Below are positions 1-7,694 of a stretch of 12,043 bases of DNA, piece after piece. The stretch is from the NCBI GenBank assembly GCA_003140655.1, contig PLKR01000080.1, positions 1 through 12,043 on the forward strand, in the 5' to 3' direction. The DNA is from Acidobacteriaceae bacterium. GTDB taxonomy: Bacteria; Acidobacteriota; Terriglobia; Terriglobales; Acidobacteriaceae. Within the stretch, counting starts at the first letter, position 1. Each line of letters starts with the position of its first letter. Both the position numbers and the translations under genes were made by a program. The notes under the pieces were generated by a model. It was not told the origin of the DNA. It worked only from the letters and a program-made list of their open reading frames with translations, and made no database searches.

Positions 1-10
1 CGCCAGCGGC

Positions 11-112
11 TTAGTCCTTGCCGACCAACCGGAAGGAATAGCGAAACGGACCGACTTGAGTATGGCCTACGGCCGGGTTGAGTCCCTCGGCTACCCATGC
101 CGCGTGGGGCAT
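11..112 (-). CDS. possible small ORF, 33 aa, downstream of kinase
   Basis: An ATG-initiated ORF of 33 codons starts 12 nt after the stop of the large kinase gene and lies in the same frame. The kinase reads to TAG, then four sense codons, then this ATG, and ends at TAA (11-13). Codon choice is GC-rich at third positions (22 of 33 by my count), as expected of a coding frame here, but an ORF this short can arise by chance. No clear Shine-Dalgarno is placed correctly; the GGAAGAAGGA inside the kinase 3' end lies rather far upstream. The peptide has no signal sequence or TM segment and I recognise no family. It could be a small co-transcribed protein, a remnant of a C-terminal gene fragment, or nothing. 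Confidence 0.22.
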   Translation of the reverse strand: MPHAAWVAEGLNPAVGHTQVGPFRYSFRLVGKD

Positions 113-124
113 TTGAAGTCGTTT

Positions 125-2827
125 CTATCCTTCTTCCAGCTTCAGTCCGCCGAACGCGGACTTGCCACCGAGCGACGTATAGAAGGCAAAGCCGGTCAGC
201 GCCGATACTGCCAACAGGGCAACCACCCCGACGCTGAAGTACCATGCCGAGGGGTCGGGAGTAAGGGGAAGCCTCAACAGGTCGCTGACAAGGGCCATTA
301 CGACCAGCGTCAACAGGCCGAATCGCAAAACCACGGCCGCTAGAAGCAGCCAGAACAAAACCCAGCCCACAACTCCGACTACGGCGAAGTTGGTTTGGGC
401 GGAGAAGATGAGCGAGAACACCACCGCCATGGCCGCGACTACCAGCCAGTCGCGCCGCAGCAGGAGGCGCAGCAGGAACATTACAAACAACACTGCCAGG
501 GCGACAAACGTGTCGCCTACTACGTCGTCGGCCATCAGGCCCAGCTCGAAACGGCCGCCCAGCAGCATTTGAGGGTAGAGCAGCATAGGCGGAGAATCCG
601 GGATCCGTCCGCTCCAATAACCGGCCAGCCAGACGATACCGGTCAAGCGCAAGAGACCGCCTGCGGCCACGCCAAATAAAATATCGCGGCCCACCAGCGG
701 ATCACGGAACTCTCCGGTCAGCAGCCTCGACCAGGAAACCAGCGTCTTGGGCCAGCGCCGCCGTACCAACGGCTCCAGCGCTACGTACAACATCCACAGA
801 AACGCGGCTATGAACAGAGACCAGGAAAGCCGCGCGACGATGAGTCCGAGCTCGGAGGAATCGCTGACATGATAACGGCCGACGAGCATCTCGAACATCG
901 AGGCCGCGAACATGAAGCTCGCCAGCCGCCATGCGCCGCGCCGGTCCCCGCGTCCCAGCCGCAGATTGCGGCGCGCCAGCAGCGCGCTTCCTACCAGCAA
1001 CAGGAGCAGCATGAGGATGAAGAATCCCTGTACCACTTTTTCTCCGGTGGTCTGCTCGTAAGGTTTCATCCGGGCAGCCCGGGTCCAAGGGGCGATCAGT
1101 TCGAAATACACCGCCTTGCCGCGATAGGACGCGGCTTCAATCCGCATGGGCGTTCCGGGAAACTCCTCCACCGCGCCGGTCCAGGCGGCGCGCGTGTCGG
1201 CATAGGTTGGCGGCGTCCATTCCGGCGCCGCTGCCGTCCAGTGGGCCGCGTCAAAACCAGCCTCGCGGAAAAGTACGCTCCAGTCCACGGCCGGGGGAGC
1301 GTCACTTTTTCCTGCCTTCTCTACCTGCGGCGGCACGATGATCAGCTTCAATAACCGGCCCTTCGGGCTGAGCCGCACCATGGTCGCGCCCGCGTCGGTG
1401 AGCGGCGGCGCCTCTTCGGAGATAGAATTGAAAAAATCGTAAGTGTAAAGCGGCTGTGGACTGCCGCGAAAATAGTAGTTGACCGGGCCGATCTCGTGAT
1501 TCCAGCGGCTGCGGGCGGGCTCACGCACTGCAATGTATCGCAGAAAGTTAAGGTCGGCAGAGAAATCCTGCCAGGCATCGGCGGGTGTGTCGGAATAACC
1601 GAGGTCCCGCACCATGCTCTGGGCCCTTTCCGCCAGCACCGCCAGCGATTTCTCCATGGGTACATGTCGGATGAGCTGTGCCGGCGCTTCTGGCCAAAGC
1701 GCAAACACAATGGCAGCAACCAGCAGTGCCACACAGCTCCAGGCAATCGCCGGACGCAGGCCCTCGGTTTCGCCCGCCGCAGCTACCATTTCCGGGGAGG
1801 GTGTTTCGCCGGCAGCTAGCGCCGCCGCCAGTGGATCGCCTCCCGGCAGTGCCATTGCAACCTGGAGGGCAGACGCGGGCCGGCTGCGTGGTTCCTTCTC
1901 GACGCAACGCAGGATTACCCGTTCTACAACGGGATTCAGGTCCTGTACTAACGACGAAGGATGGGTGAACGCGCTTTCTTCCTGACGTCGCAGCAACTCG
2001 GCGACGCTCGCTCCCTCGAACGCCCGCCTCCCGGTAAACAGTTCGTAAAACACCAGGCCCAGCGAATAAATGTCGCTGCGGATGGAGGCGCCTTTGCCCG
2101 CAATCTGCTCCGGCGACATGTACCCGGGAGTCCCGGCCCGCGCTTCGCCGGCGTGCAGATCGCCGCCCAGCACCGCCAGCCCGAAATCCGTGATTCGCGC
2201 TTTGCCGCGCCCGTCGATCATCACGTTCGCCGGCTTCAGATCGCGGTGCAACACCCCCATTTCGTGTGCCGCTGCCAGACCGGCGCACAGTTGGCGCGCG
2301 ATCTCCAGCGCTTTGTCGGCGGGCAGCCGTCCGATGCGCCGAAGCAGCGAACCCAAATCTTCTCCGTCGATGAACTCCATTGAGAGAAAGACCTGGCCGT
2401 CCACTTCGCCAATATCGAAAACCCGGCAGACGTTGGGATGCGAAACTTGCCTCGCGATGCGCACTTCGCGATGGAACCGGGCCAGCGCGGCGTCGTCTCC
2501 CGCGATGCCAGGCGGAAGGAACTTCAGGGCCACTACTTGCCCGAGCTTGAGGTCTTCCGCGCGATAGACTTCGCCCATGCCGCCGCGTCCGAGCAACCCC
2601 ACGACTCGGTAGCGCTCCAGCAACATGGCGCCAGGAACAAAGCGGGAGCCATCCACAGAACTGCTTGATGAGATCGGGCGCGAAGGGCGCGAGGCGCGCA
2701 CCGGCGTCGCCGCCTCGCCGGATCGGCTGTCGAGCGTGGCGGCAGCGGGATCCACCACCGTGGTGCCGCAGAATGGGCATGACGCGCTGGCCTCAGGAAT
2801 CGGAGTCTGGCAGGATACGCAGCGCAT
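125..2827 (-). CDS. zinc-ribbon Ser/Thr protein kinase with multi-pass membrane C-terminus
   Basis: A 900-aa PknB-type (Hanks) kinase. The N-terminus is a short zinc ribbon with two CxxC pairs (C3/C6 and C17/C20). After a Ser/Pro-rich linker the kinase domain spans about 72-330: glycine loop GRGGMG (80-85), ATP lysine K102, catalytic HRDLKPAN (194-201), DFG (214-216) and the SPE form of the APE motif (238-240). All catalytic residues are present, so activity is expected. TM1 lies at about 359-378. A soluble, probably extracytoplasmic region of roughly 220 residues follows (380-598). Then comes a strongly hydrophobic region (about 600-885) with six to eight TM helices. I cannot name the C-terminal module, but its RRRWP...SWSRLL...FRDPLVGRD stretch looks like the tail of other acidobacterial kinases (from memory). 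It probably couples an envelope signal to cytoplasmic phosphorylation; substrates are unknown. The ATG at 2825-2827 puts the zinc ribbon at the very N-terminus but has no clear Shine-Dalgarno. It lies downstream of, and co-oriented with, a second kinase, 255 nt away. Confidence 0.93.
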   Translation of the reverse strand: MRCVSCQTPIPEASASCPFCGTTVVDPAAATLDSRSGEAATPVRASRPSRPISSSSSVDGSRFVPGAMLLERYRVVGLLGRGGMGEVYRAEDLKLGQVVALKFLPPGIAGDDAALARFHREVRIARQVSHPNVCRVFDIGEVDGQVFLSMEFIDGEDLGSLLRRIGRLPADKALEIARQLCAGLAAAHEMGVLHRDLKPANVMIDGRGKARITDFGLAVLGGDLHAGEARAGTPGYMSPEQIAGKGASIRSDIYSLGLVFYELFTGRRAFEGASVAELLRRQEESAFTHPSSLVQDLNPVVERVILRCVEKEPRSRPASALQVAMALPGGDPLAAALAAGETPSPEMVAAAGETEGLRPAIAWSCVALLVAAIVFALWPEAPAQLIRHVPMEKSLAVLAERAQSMVRDLGYSDTPADAWQDFSADLNFLRYIAVREPARSRWNHEIGPVNYYFRGSPQPLYTYDFFNSISEEAPPLTDAGATMVRLSPKGRLLKLIIVPPQVEKAGKSDAPPAVDWSVLFREAGFDAAHWTAAAPEWTPPTYADTRAAWTGAVEEFPGTPMRIEAASYRGKAVYFELIAPWTRAARMKPYEQTTGEKVVQGFFILMLLLLLVGSALLARRNLRLGRGDRRGAWRLASFMFAASMFEMLVGRYHVSDSSELGLIVARLSWSLFIAAFLWMLYVALEPLVRRRWPKTLVSWSRLLTGEFRDPLVGRDILFGVAAGGLLRLTGIVWLAGYWSGRIPDSPPMLLYPQMLLGGRFELGLMADDVVGDTFVALAVLFVMFLLRLLLRRDWLVVAAMAVVFSLIFSAQTNFAVVGVVGWVLFWLLLAAVVLRFGLLTLVVMALVSDLLRLPLTPDPSAWYFSVGVVALLAVSALTGFAFYTSLGGKSAFGGLKLEEG

Positions 2828-3082
2828 GAAAGTGTGCCGCTTATACTAACACTGTCGCTCCGGCGTCCGTAGGTCGAAGCACGTCGAAGTATGAAGATCC
2901 ATTTGGATCTCACCGTCGATTGTGCCCGGATCACGGGCTAACCTTCCACAATTCGGTAAGGTGAGGGTTGCCGACAAACCGGGAGTTAGTGCGCGTAACT
3001 TAAATCTAGAACGAACTGGATCACAACGAGAATGCAAGCGTCAGTAACGGATGTCACGGATCGAGGGCCGCTTCCTGCGGCG
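2828..3082. other. intergenic region between two kinase genes, with small hairpins
   Basis: No gene is evident in these 255 bp. It should contain the promoter of the minus-strand zinc-ribbon kinase; a weak TATAAG/TAGTAT-like -10 is visible on the minus strand at about 2840-2848, without a convincing -35. Two perfect short inverted repeats are present: AGATCC-ATTT-GGATCT at 2895-2910 and GCCCG-GATCA-CGGGC at 2924-2938. Neither is followed by a T-run on either strand, so I do not call them terminators. They could be operators, mRNA leader structures or chance. Confidence 0.4.
3067..3081 (-). terminator. candidate hairpin after kinase stop, no U-tract
   Basis: A perfect inverted repeat, GCCGC-TTCCT-GCGGC, sits 1 nt beyond the TAA stop (3083-3085) of the propeller kinase on the minus strand. 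It is a 5-bp all-GC stem with a 5-nt loop, positioned like a terminator or a 3' mRNA-stabilising stem. The downstream minus-strand sequence (CCTCGATCC) has no U-tract, so it is not a canonical intrinsic terminator. Read-through into the next kinase gene is possible. Confidence 0.25.
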
Positions 3083-5701
3083 TTACTTCTGCTGACCCGC
3101 CCAGTTCACAATTACAGTGATGGGAGGCTGGCTGGCATTGCCGATCGGCAACAACCACAAGAATCGCTGCCCGTCGGTTTCCGGCACAATCGTGCCTTTG
3201 ACTTTGAAAAGCGATTGCGGCAATCCGAAATCCAGCGTTCCTTTGCCCGATGCGGTCACCGACACGGCCATCAGTTGATCGTCGGTGGTTCTGTAGAACA
3301 ACTCCTTGCCGTCGTGCCGCCAGAACGCCGATCGCCCACCGCCGGTCGAAACGCGCACAGCGGGGCCCGGTCCAGGGAACGGACGCACGAAAACTTCGTT
3401 ATGCCCGGTCTCATCCGATTGGTAGGCCACCCACTTGCCATCTGGAGAGAACCTGCCATTCGACTCCTCCGCCGCGGTCTGCGCCACGGGAAACGGTTTG
3501 CGATCGGGGCCCTCGACCGGCACGGCCCACACGTCGCGCGCCGTGGTGGGACTCTGGCTGGAAAACAGAAGGTATTTCCCGTCGGGGGACCAATCATCCA
3601 GGTTCTTGGCTTCCTTCGATGCGAACAACACTTCATCGGGACCGCTGCTGCCCACAACCTTGGCATATAGGTCAAGCAGGCCGACGCGTCCCGCATCGAA
3701 GGCGATCCGCCTGCCATCGGGCGACCAACTCGCATAGCCGCTGTCCTCCGCTGTGAGACGGGTCAGCGTGCCGCGCGACATATCCATCAGCATCACGTCG
3801 TTGGCCCCGCCCTCGCCCCGCCCGATCGAGATCGCGAGGGTGCGGCCGTCGGGGGAGAGATCTCCCGCCCGCGCGTCTGCCACAGGCTCACCCACCGTCC
3901 CAGACGGCCTGCCGGAGCGATCCAGCCACGTGACTTCCCGCCGAATGGTTTCATCAGGACGATATACGATAAGCCCCGTATCCGAAGCTGCGGTGCGCAT
4001 GAAGCTGCTCCAACCGGCCGAAAGTCCCGAGGTAACTGGGAACGGCTCTCCGGCAAGCTCCATCTTCGCCGGATCGAAGCGCTGCGCATACAAAACCCGT
4101 TCGCGCACCAGCAGAATATGATTGGGAGGCACGAATACCGCGGGCCCATCCGCCACGCAGATCCGGTGAAATTCTTTGCTATCGAGCGAGCCCACGTAAA
4201 CGCCTCGCACATCCGGCGGACCCTGCACAAAAAACAAAAAGTGGTGTCCGTCGGGCAGAAACTTCGGGAAACGATGGCTGGCATCCTGCGCCCGCTGCTG
4301 CGTCACCTGCTCCGGTTTCCCGCCTGCCGCCGGTATCCGGTACAACGGCCCGTTGCCGGCTGGAGAAAACAGAATCGTGCCGTCCCGATTCCACGATGCG
4401 CCGCGCGGGGTGGGCGCGTCGGCCAGAGTTCGCACTGCCCCACTTTCCACGTCGAGCAGTTTCATTGCCTGATGCCCGAAAAATCCGATTGACTTGCTGT
4501 CCGGAGACCAGAATGGCTCGAAGCTCTGTTCCGTGCCGGCCAGCGGCTTGGCGACTTCGGAGTCGAGAGGACGCAGCCAGAGCTGAACGCCGTTGCCATT
4601 CGCCGCCGTGGCGGAGAACGCGAAGAAACGCCCGTCAGGCGAGATGGCAAACGAGTTGCTATCGCCCGGCATCACCATTTGCAGCCGCAACTCGTGCGCA
4701 TCACCCGCGTTCGTGCTTCCGCGCCAGAGGAACGTGGCGAGGGCGGCCACGACAGCGAGCGCCGCAATCGTCCACGGGAGGGCACGCCGCCAGAGGGGGC
4801 TGTGCGGAGGTGCCGCAAGATTCGCGGACGACGCAGCGGCGCTGGAATCCGGAGCTCCGCTGATTAATTGATCGAGCACGCGACGCGCTTCGCCGATGTC
4901 GCGCAGGCGCTGTTTCGGATCGCGCGCCAGGCAGTCACGCAACAGCGTGCGCAGCCGCGGGGGCGTATCGGCCGGCAGAGCAGTCCAGTCGACCTCGCGC
5001 GTCAGCACCGCTGCCAGCGTGTCGGAAACGTCTTCGGCCTGGTATCCGCGCTTGCCCGTGAGCATCTCGAACACGACCACGCCGAACGCCCAGATATCGG
5101 CGCGGCGGTCAACGCTCTTTCCCTTGGCCTGTTCCGGAGACATGTACGCGGCCGTGCCCAGAATCACGCCGATCTGGGTGGCGCGGGCGGTGAGCGTGGG
5201 AGAATTCATCGCGTCCGACGTTCCGCTCCTATCTTCCGGCGAAAGTGCCTTGGCCAAACCGAAATCCAGCACCTTCACCGTTCCGTCGTTACGAATCTTG
5301 ATGTTCGCAGGCTTGAGATCGCGGTGGATGATGCCACGCTCATGCGCGAATTCCATGGCATCCGCGATCTGTCGCGCAATCGGCAACGCCTCTTCCCTGG
5401 GAATCGGCCCCTGCGCGAGGCGCTCGGCGAGCGTGGGTCCCTCGACCAGTTCGAGAACGAGTGCGCGATCCTCCACCCCGTAGATGGCGGCGATGTTGGG
5501 GTGGTTCAGCGACGCCAGAACCTGCGCTTCGCGCGTGAAGCGCGCCAGGCGGTCGGCATCGCTGGCCACAGAATCGGGAAGAACCTTGATGGCTACATCG
5601 CGGGCCAGCTTGGTATCGGTGGCGCGATAGACGGCGCCCATGCCACCCTCACCCAACTTGGTCGTAATCTTGTAGTGGGCGATGCTGGAGGGCGGGGTCA
5701 T
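3083..5701 (-). CDS. Ser/Thr protein kinase with TolB/PD40 beta-propeller sensor
   Basis: An 872-aa membrane kinase of the type greatly expanded in Acidobacteriota. The kinase domain spans about 10-280: GEGGMG loop (17-22), ATP lysine K39, HRDLKPAN (126-133), DFG (146-148) and SPE (188-190), all intact. A low-complexity Ala/Ser linker leads to one TM helix at about 309-326. The rest (about 340-872) is a beta-propeller of WD40-like/TolB PD40 blades, recognisable by recurring (I/W/L/F)SPDG(R/K) motifs such as SPDGRFFAFS, SPDGRTLAIS, SPDGRRIAF and SPDGKWVAYQS. The C-terminus (ITVIVNWAGQQK) is a familiar ending in this family, so the gene appears complete. The usual topology is a cytoplasmic kinase and an extracytoplasmic propeller, which probably binds a ligand or partner. 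The ATG (5699-5701) places the ATP loop at the normal distance. Its upstream sequence has no Shine-Dalgarno, as with the other kinase. No dedicated partner gene adjoins it. Confidence 0.94.
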   Translation of the reverse strand: MTPPSSIAHYKITTKLGEGGMGAVYRATDTKLARDVAIKVLPDSVASDADRLARFTREAQVLASLNHPNIAAIYGVEDRALVLELVEGPTLAERLAQGPIPREEALPIARQIADAMEFAHERGIIHRDLKPANIKIRNDGTVKVLDFGLAKALSPEDRSGTSDAMNSPTLTARATQIGVILGTAAYMSPEQAKGKSVDRRADIWAFGVVVFEMLTGKRGYQAEDVSDTLAAVLTREVDWTALPADTPPRLRTLLRDCLARDPKQRLRDIGEARRVLDQLISGAPDSSAAASSANLAAPPHSPLWRRALPWTIAALAVVAALATFLWRGSTNAGDAHELRLQMVMPGDSNSFAISPDGRFFAFSATAANGNGVQLWLRPLDSEVAKPLAGTEQSFEPFWSPDSKSIGFFGHQAMKLLDVESGAVRTLADAPTPRGASWNRDGTILFSPAGNGPLYRIPAAGGKPEQVTQQRAQDASHRFPKFLPDGHHFLFFVQGPPDVRGVYVGSLDSKEFHRICVADGPAVFVPPNHILLVRERVLYAQRFDPAKMELAGEPFPVTSGLSAGWSSFMRTAASDTGLIVYRPDETIRREVTWLDRSGRPSGTVGEPVADARAGDLSPDGRTLAISIGRGEGGANDVMLMDMSRGTLTRLTAEDSGYASWSPDGRRIAFDAGRVGLLDLYAKVVGSSGPDEVLFASKEAKNLDDWSPDGKYLLFSSQSPTTARDVWAVPVEGPDRKPFPVAQTAAEESNGRFSPDGKWVAYQSDETGHNEVFVRPFPGPGPAVRVSTGGGRSAFWRHDGKELFYRTTDDQLMAVSVTASGKGTLDFGLPQSLFKVKGTIVPETDGQRFLWLLPIGNASQPPITVIVNWAGQQK

Positions 5702-5848
5702 CGTGCTCGGTAGGAGATAGTATCACTTTCGTGCCGCCTGGACTGCGGCAACCGGCATCGGGAACGAGTGACGGGCAAAGCGGAAGTAACTGTTCAAATC
5801 AGGCGTTTGCGCTTAGAACCCGCGGTTCGTGAAAGCGTCGCCACCAAC
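5702..5848. other. intergenic spacer, no gene seen
   Basis: A spacer of 147 bp between the CstB-like gene (upstream on the minus strand) and the propeller kinase. It contains one small inverted repeat, GAACC-CGC-GGTTC at 5816-5828, downstream of the CstB-like stop and without a U-tract. It is probably the promoter and leader region of the kinase; I cannot assign a -10/-35 pair. Confidence 0.4.
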
Positions 5849-7240
5849 TCAGGCCTCAACCGGTCTTTCGGTGGCGACCGGCAGTTTCGCTTGCTGCCAG
5901 GCGTCGAACCCTCCCACTACATTAACTACACTCTGAAAGCCGGCCCGCTGCAGCAGGCTGCACGCGATCATGCTGCGATAGCCTCCCTTGCAGTGAACGG
6001 CAATGGGGAGGTTGCGATCGATTTCGGGCGGCGCGACTTTGAAGTTATCCAACGGCCACCATGACGCGCCTGCAATGTGCCCGGCTTCCCACTCGGGCTC
6101 GCGGCGAACGTCCAGCACCTGCAGGCCGGATTCCTGCAACCGGCTGCTGAGAGCTTCCACGCTGATTTGCCGGAGTGTGGCCAAGGGAAATCCAGCCCGG
6201 CTCCAACCTTCGATGCCTCCCTTGAGGTATCCCCGCGCGTCCTCGAGCCCGACGCGCGCCAGTCTCATTCGCGCTTCCGACACTGCCTCCTGCGATTCGG
6301 CAATTAACACGGGACAGGCTGCCAAACCCAGCAGCGCTCCCGCCCACGAAGCAAACTGTCCTGACAAAGGAATGTTCACGGACCCAGGCACGTGCCCAGC
6401 CGCGAACTGCTCGCCTGGACGAACGTCCAGCGCGATTGATCCTTCTGCCAGAAGGGTTTTCAGTTCGGCAGGTTCGACCGGGGACAAGGCCGGCAGGTCG
6501 GACAGCGCCGGCGCTCCAGTGCGATTGATTTCCGCGTCCTGCAAGAAATACGCCGGACGAGCCGGGAGGTTGCTGGTCAACTGCTTTACGAACTCTTCCC
6601 TGCTCTCGATCTGCAACGCATAGTTTGTGAGCCGCTCAGTGCCGATGGTCGAAACGCGCTCAGCACGCATGTTGCGCCCACACAACGAACCGGCCCCGTG
6701 GGCCGGATAAACCAACACCTCATCGGCGAGCTTCAGGATTTTGTTGTGCAGGCTGTCATAAAGCATTCCCGCAAGTTGCGCCGCGCTATAACGCCTGGAA
6801 AGATCGGGACGGCCCACGTCTCCCAGGAACAGCGTATCGCCGGTCAGAACGGCCCAGGGCGCCGGAGACTTCTCTTCGTCCGCGATCACCAGGCACATGC
6901 TCTCGGGGGTGTGCCCCGGCGTTTCAAGAGCTGTGATGCGCATTCTCCCGACTTGCAACTGGAAACCCTCATCGACCGCTACGTGGGGGAAAGTCGCCTC
7001 GGCTTGCACTCCAATGTAGATTCGCGCGCCGGTTCTCGCCGCCAGCTCTCTGTGCCCGGAAACGAAATCAGCATGCAGGTGAGTCTCGAAGATGTGCCGA
7101 ATGGAAACCCGATTCGCCTCCGCAGCCTGCAGGTAAATCTCCACGTCACGCTGCGGATCGACCACCACGGCCTCGCTCTCAGAGGCCAGCATGTAGGACG
7201 CATGCGCAAGACAGCCCAGATAAAACTGTTCGAAGTGCAT
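5849..7240 (-). CDS. CstB-like persulfide dioxygenase: metallo-beta-lactamase + pseudorhodanese + rhodanese
   Basis: A 463-aa three-domain sulfur enzyme. Residues 1 to about 235 form an ETHE1/glyoxalase-II-like metallo-beta-lactamase fold with THLHADFVSGH (H54, H56, D58, H63), TPGH (H110), TGD (D135) and PAHG (H181), ligands expected of an Fe(II) persulfide dioxygenase. Residues about 255-352 form a rhodanese-like domain that keeps LDVRP and the AGHVPGSVNIP fold motif, but its active-site loop reads CPVLIAESQEA, without a CxxGxR cradle, so it is a pseudorhodanese. Residues about 358-455 are a true rhodanese with LDVRREPEWEAGHI and the active-site loop HCKGGYRS (catalytic C417). This order and length match Staphylococcus aureus CstB (about 444 aa), which converts low-molecular-weight persulfides to thiosulfate. 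The same role, sulfide/persulfide detoxification in the cytoplasm, is inferred here. The ATG at 7238-7240 follows a strong GGGGGAG (7245-7251). No cst-type repressor or sulfide:quinone reductase adjoins it. Confidence is high for architecture and moderate for substrate. Confidence 0.9.
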   Translation of the reverse strand: MHFEQFYLGCLAHASYMLASESEAVVVDPQRDVEIYLQAAEANRVSIRHIFETHLHADFVSGHRELAARTGARIYIGVQAEATFPHVAVDEGFQLQVGRMRITALETPGHTPESMCLVIADEEKSPAPWAVLTGDTLFLGDVGRPDLSRRYSAAQLAGMLYDSLHNKILKLADEVLVYPAHGAGSLCGRNMRAERVSTIGTERLTNYALQIESREEFVKQLTSNLPARPAYFLQDAEINRTGAPALSDLPALSPVEPAELKTLLAEGSIALDVRPGEQFAAGHVPGSVNIPLSGQFASWAGALLGLAACPVLIAESQEAVSEARMRLARVGLEDARGYLKGGIEGWSRAGFPLATLRQISVEALSSRLQESGLQVLDVRREPEWEAGHIAGASWWPLDNFKVAPPEIDRNLPIAVHCKGGYRSMIACSLLQRAGFQSVVNVVGGFDAWQQAKLPVATERPVEA

Positions 7241-7472
7241 CGTTCTCCCCCGCTGCCCAATGCTGAACCAATTCTATCCGCAAGAACTCGAATTCCGCAC
7301 ACCTTCGAGAACCTATGCACGTTGGTAACGAGAGCGGATCGTACGTCGCATCGCCAACTATTGCGTTCGAACTGACGTGGAGAGAAAGGTGGGTGGTGCT
7401 GAAGTTACTGCACAAACAACTGCTGAAAGCCATTTGGACGGCCATTCATTTCTTGCAACCCACTGAAAGGAA
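7241..7472. other. upstream region of CstB-like gene; no gene seen
   Basis: These 232 bp between the CstB-like start and the tRNA fragment hold no convincing gene. On the minus strand, TAGAAT (7271-7276) resembles a -10 box but lacks a good -35 partner. A 6-bp inverted repeat, CTCGAA (7287-7292) and TTCGAG (7304-7309), with an 11-nt spacer, lies just upstream of that box and could be an operator; this is speculative. The open frames crossing the region have no family signature. Confidence 0.35.
7245..7251 (-). promoter_or_regulatory. Shine-Dalgarno of the CstB-like gene
   Basis: On the minus strand GGGGGAG precedes the ATG by 4 nt (AACG). This supports the chosen start. The neighbouring kinase genes show no such site. 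Confidence 0.55.
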
Positions 7473-7517
7473 TGGCGGGGACGACGGGACTCGAACCCGC
7501 GGCCTCTGCCGTGACAG
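7473..7517 (-). repeat. 3' fragment of tRNA-Asp(GUC): att-site footprint
   Basis: Read on the minus strand this is the exact 3' part of a tRNA-Asp: anticodon loop CTGTCAC (anticodon GTC), 3' anticodon stem GGCAG, variable loop, T arm GCGGG-TTCGAGT-CCCGT (one G-U pair), acceptor strand CGTCCCC, discriminator G and encoded CCA. The 5' half (acceptor 5' strand, D arm, 5' anticodon stem) is absent: beyond 7517 the sequence no longer matches a tRNA. So it is not a functional tRNA gene. Fragments running from the anticodon loop to the 3' end are the classic att core left by tRNA-targeting tyrosine integrases. In that mechanism the fragment lies at the end distal to the restored tRNA and in the same orientation, so the element should extend rightward from 7517, which is where phage genes occur. 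Confidence 0.85.
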
Positions 7518-7680
7518 TGAACGATTAACCAGTATTTTCAACGACTTCGAGAGCACGGACGGCGATGTAAGTCATTGGAAGTACGCTGTAGGCGAAGCTA
7601 CTGTGTACCGCGATGTGTACCACGACATTTGTTGGCTGAAGAAAGCACTTGATCTCGACGTGGAAGCAAGTAACCGCTAA
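7518..7680 (+). pseudogene. headless ORF abutting the att fragment
   Basis: A frame open through the tRNA fragment continues for about 54 codons and ends in TAA at 7678-7680. Past the tRNA piece it reads like real protein (SHWKYAVGEATVYRDVYHDI, then WLKKALDLDVEASNR). There is no ATG in the element-derived part; only an internal GTG is available. It stops 14 nt before the HTH gene. The most likely reading is the 3' end of an element gene whose 5' part was separated at the att or deletion boundary. It matches no family I recognise, and chance openness is possible at this length. Confidence 0.35.
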
Positions 7681-7694
7681 ATCATGCGAGCAAA

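Noticed and set aside
1548..2780. Long 410-aa minus-strand ORF inside the zinc-ribbon kinase gene
   Set aside because: It is a frame-shifted shadow of the kinase: low-complexity Arg/Ala/Gly-rich sequence with no domain, while the kinase frame has every catalytic motif.
3032..3670. Plus-strand 212-aa ORF opposite the propeller kinase (also 4868-5713)
   Set aside because: These are antisense shadows caused by high GC. They show no motifs and overlap a gene with complete family signatures.
7473..7517. Intact tRNA-Asp gene
   Set aside because: The sequence beyond the anticodon loop does not supply the 5' anticodon stem, D arm or acceptor 5' strand.
7315..7680. The 121-aa ORF through the tRNA fragment as one gene
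   Set aside because: Its middle translates tRNA sequence (DGTRTRGLCRD), a known artefact of att sites, and its first part is intergenic. Only the portion after 7517 could be protein-derived.
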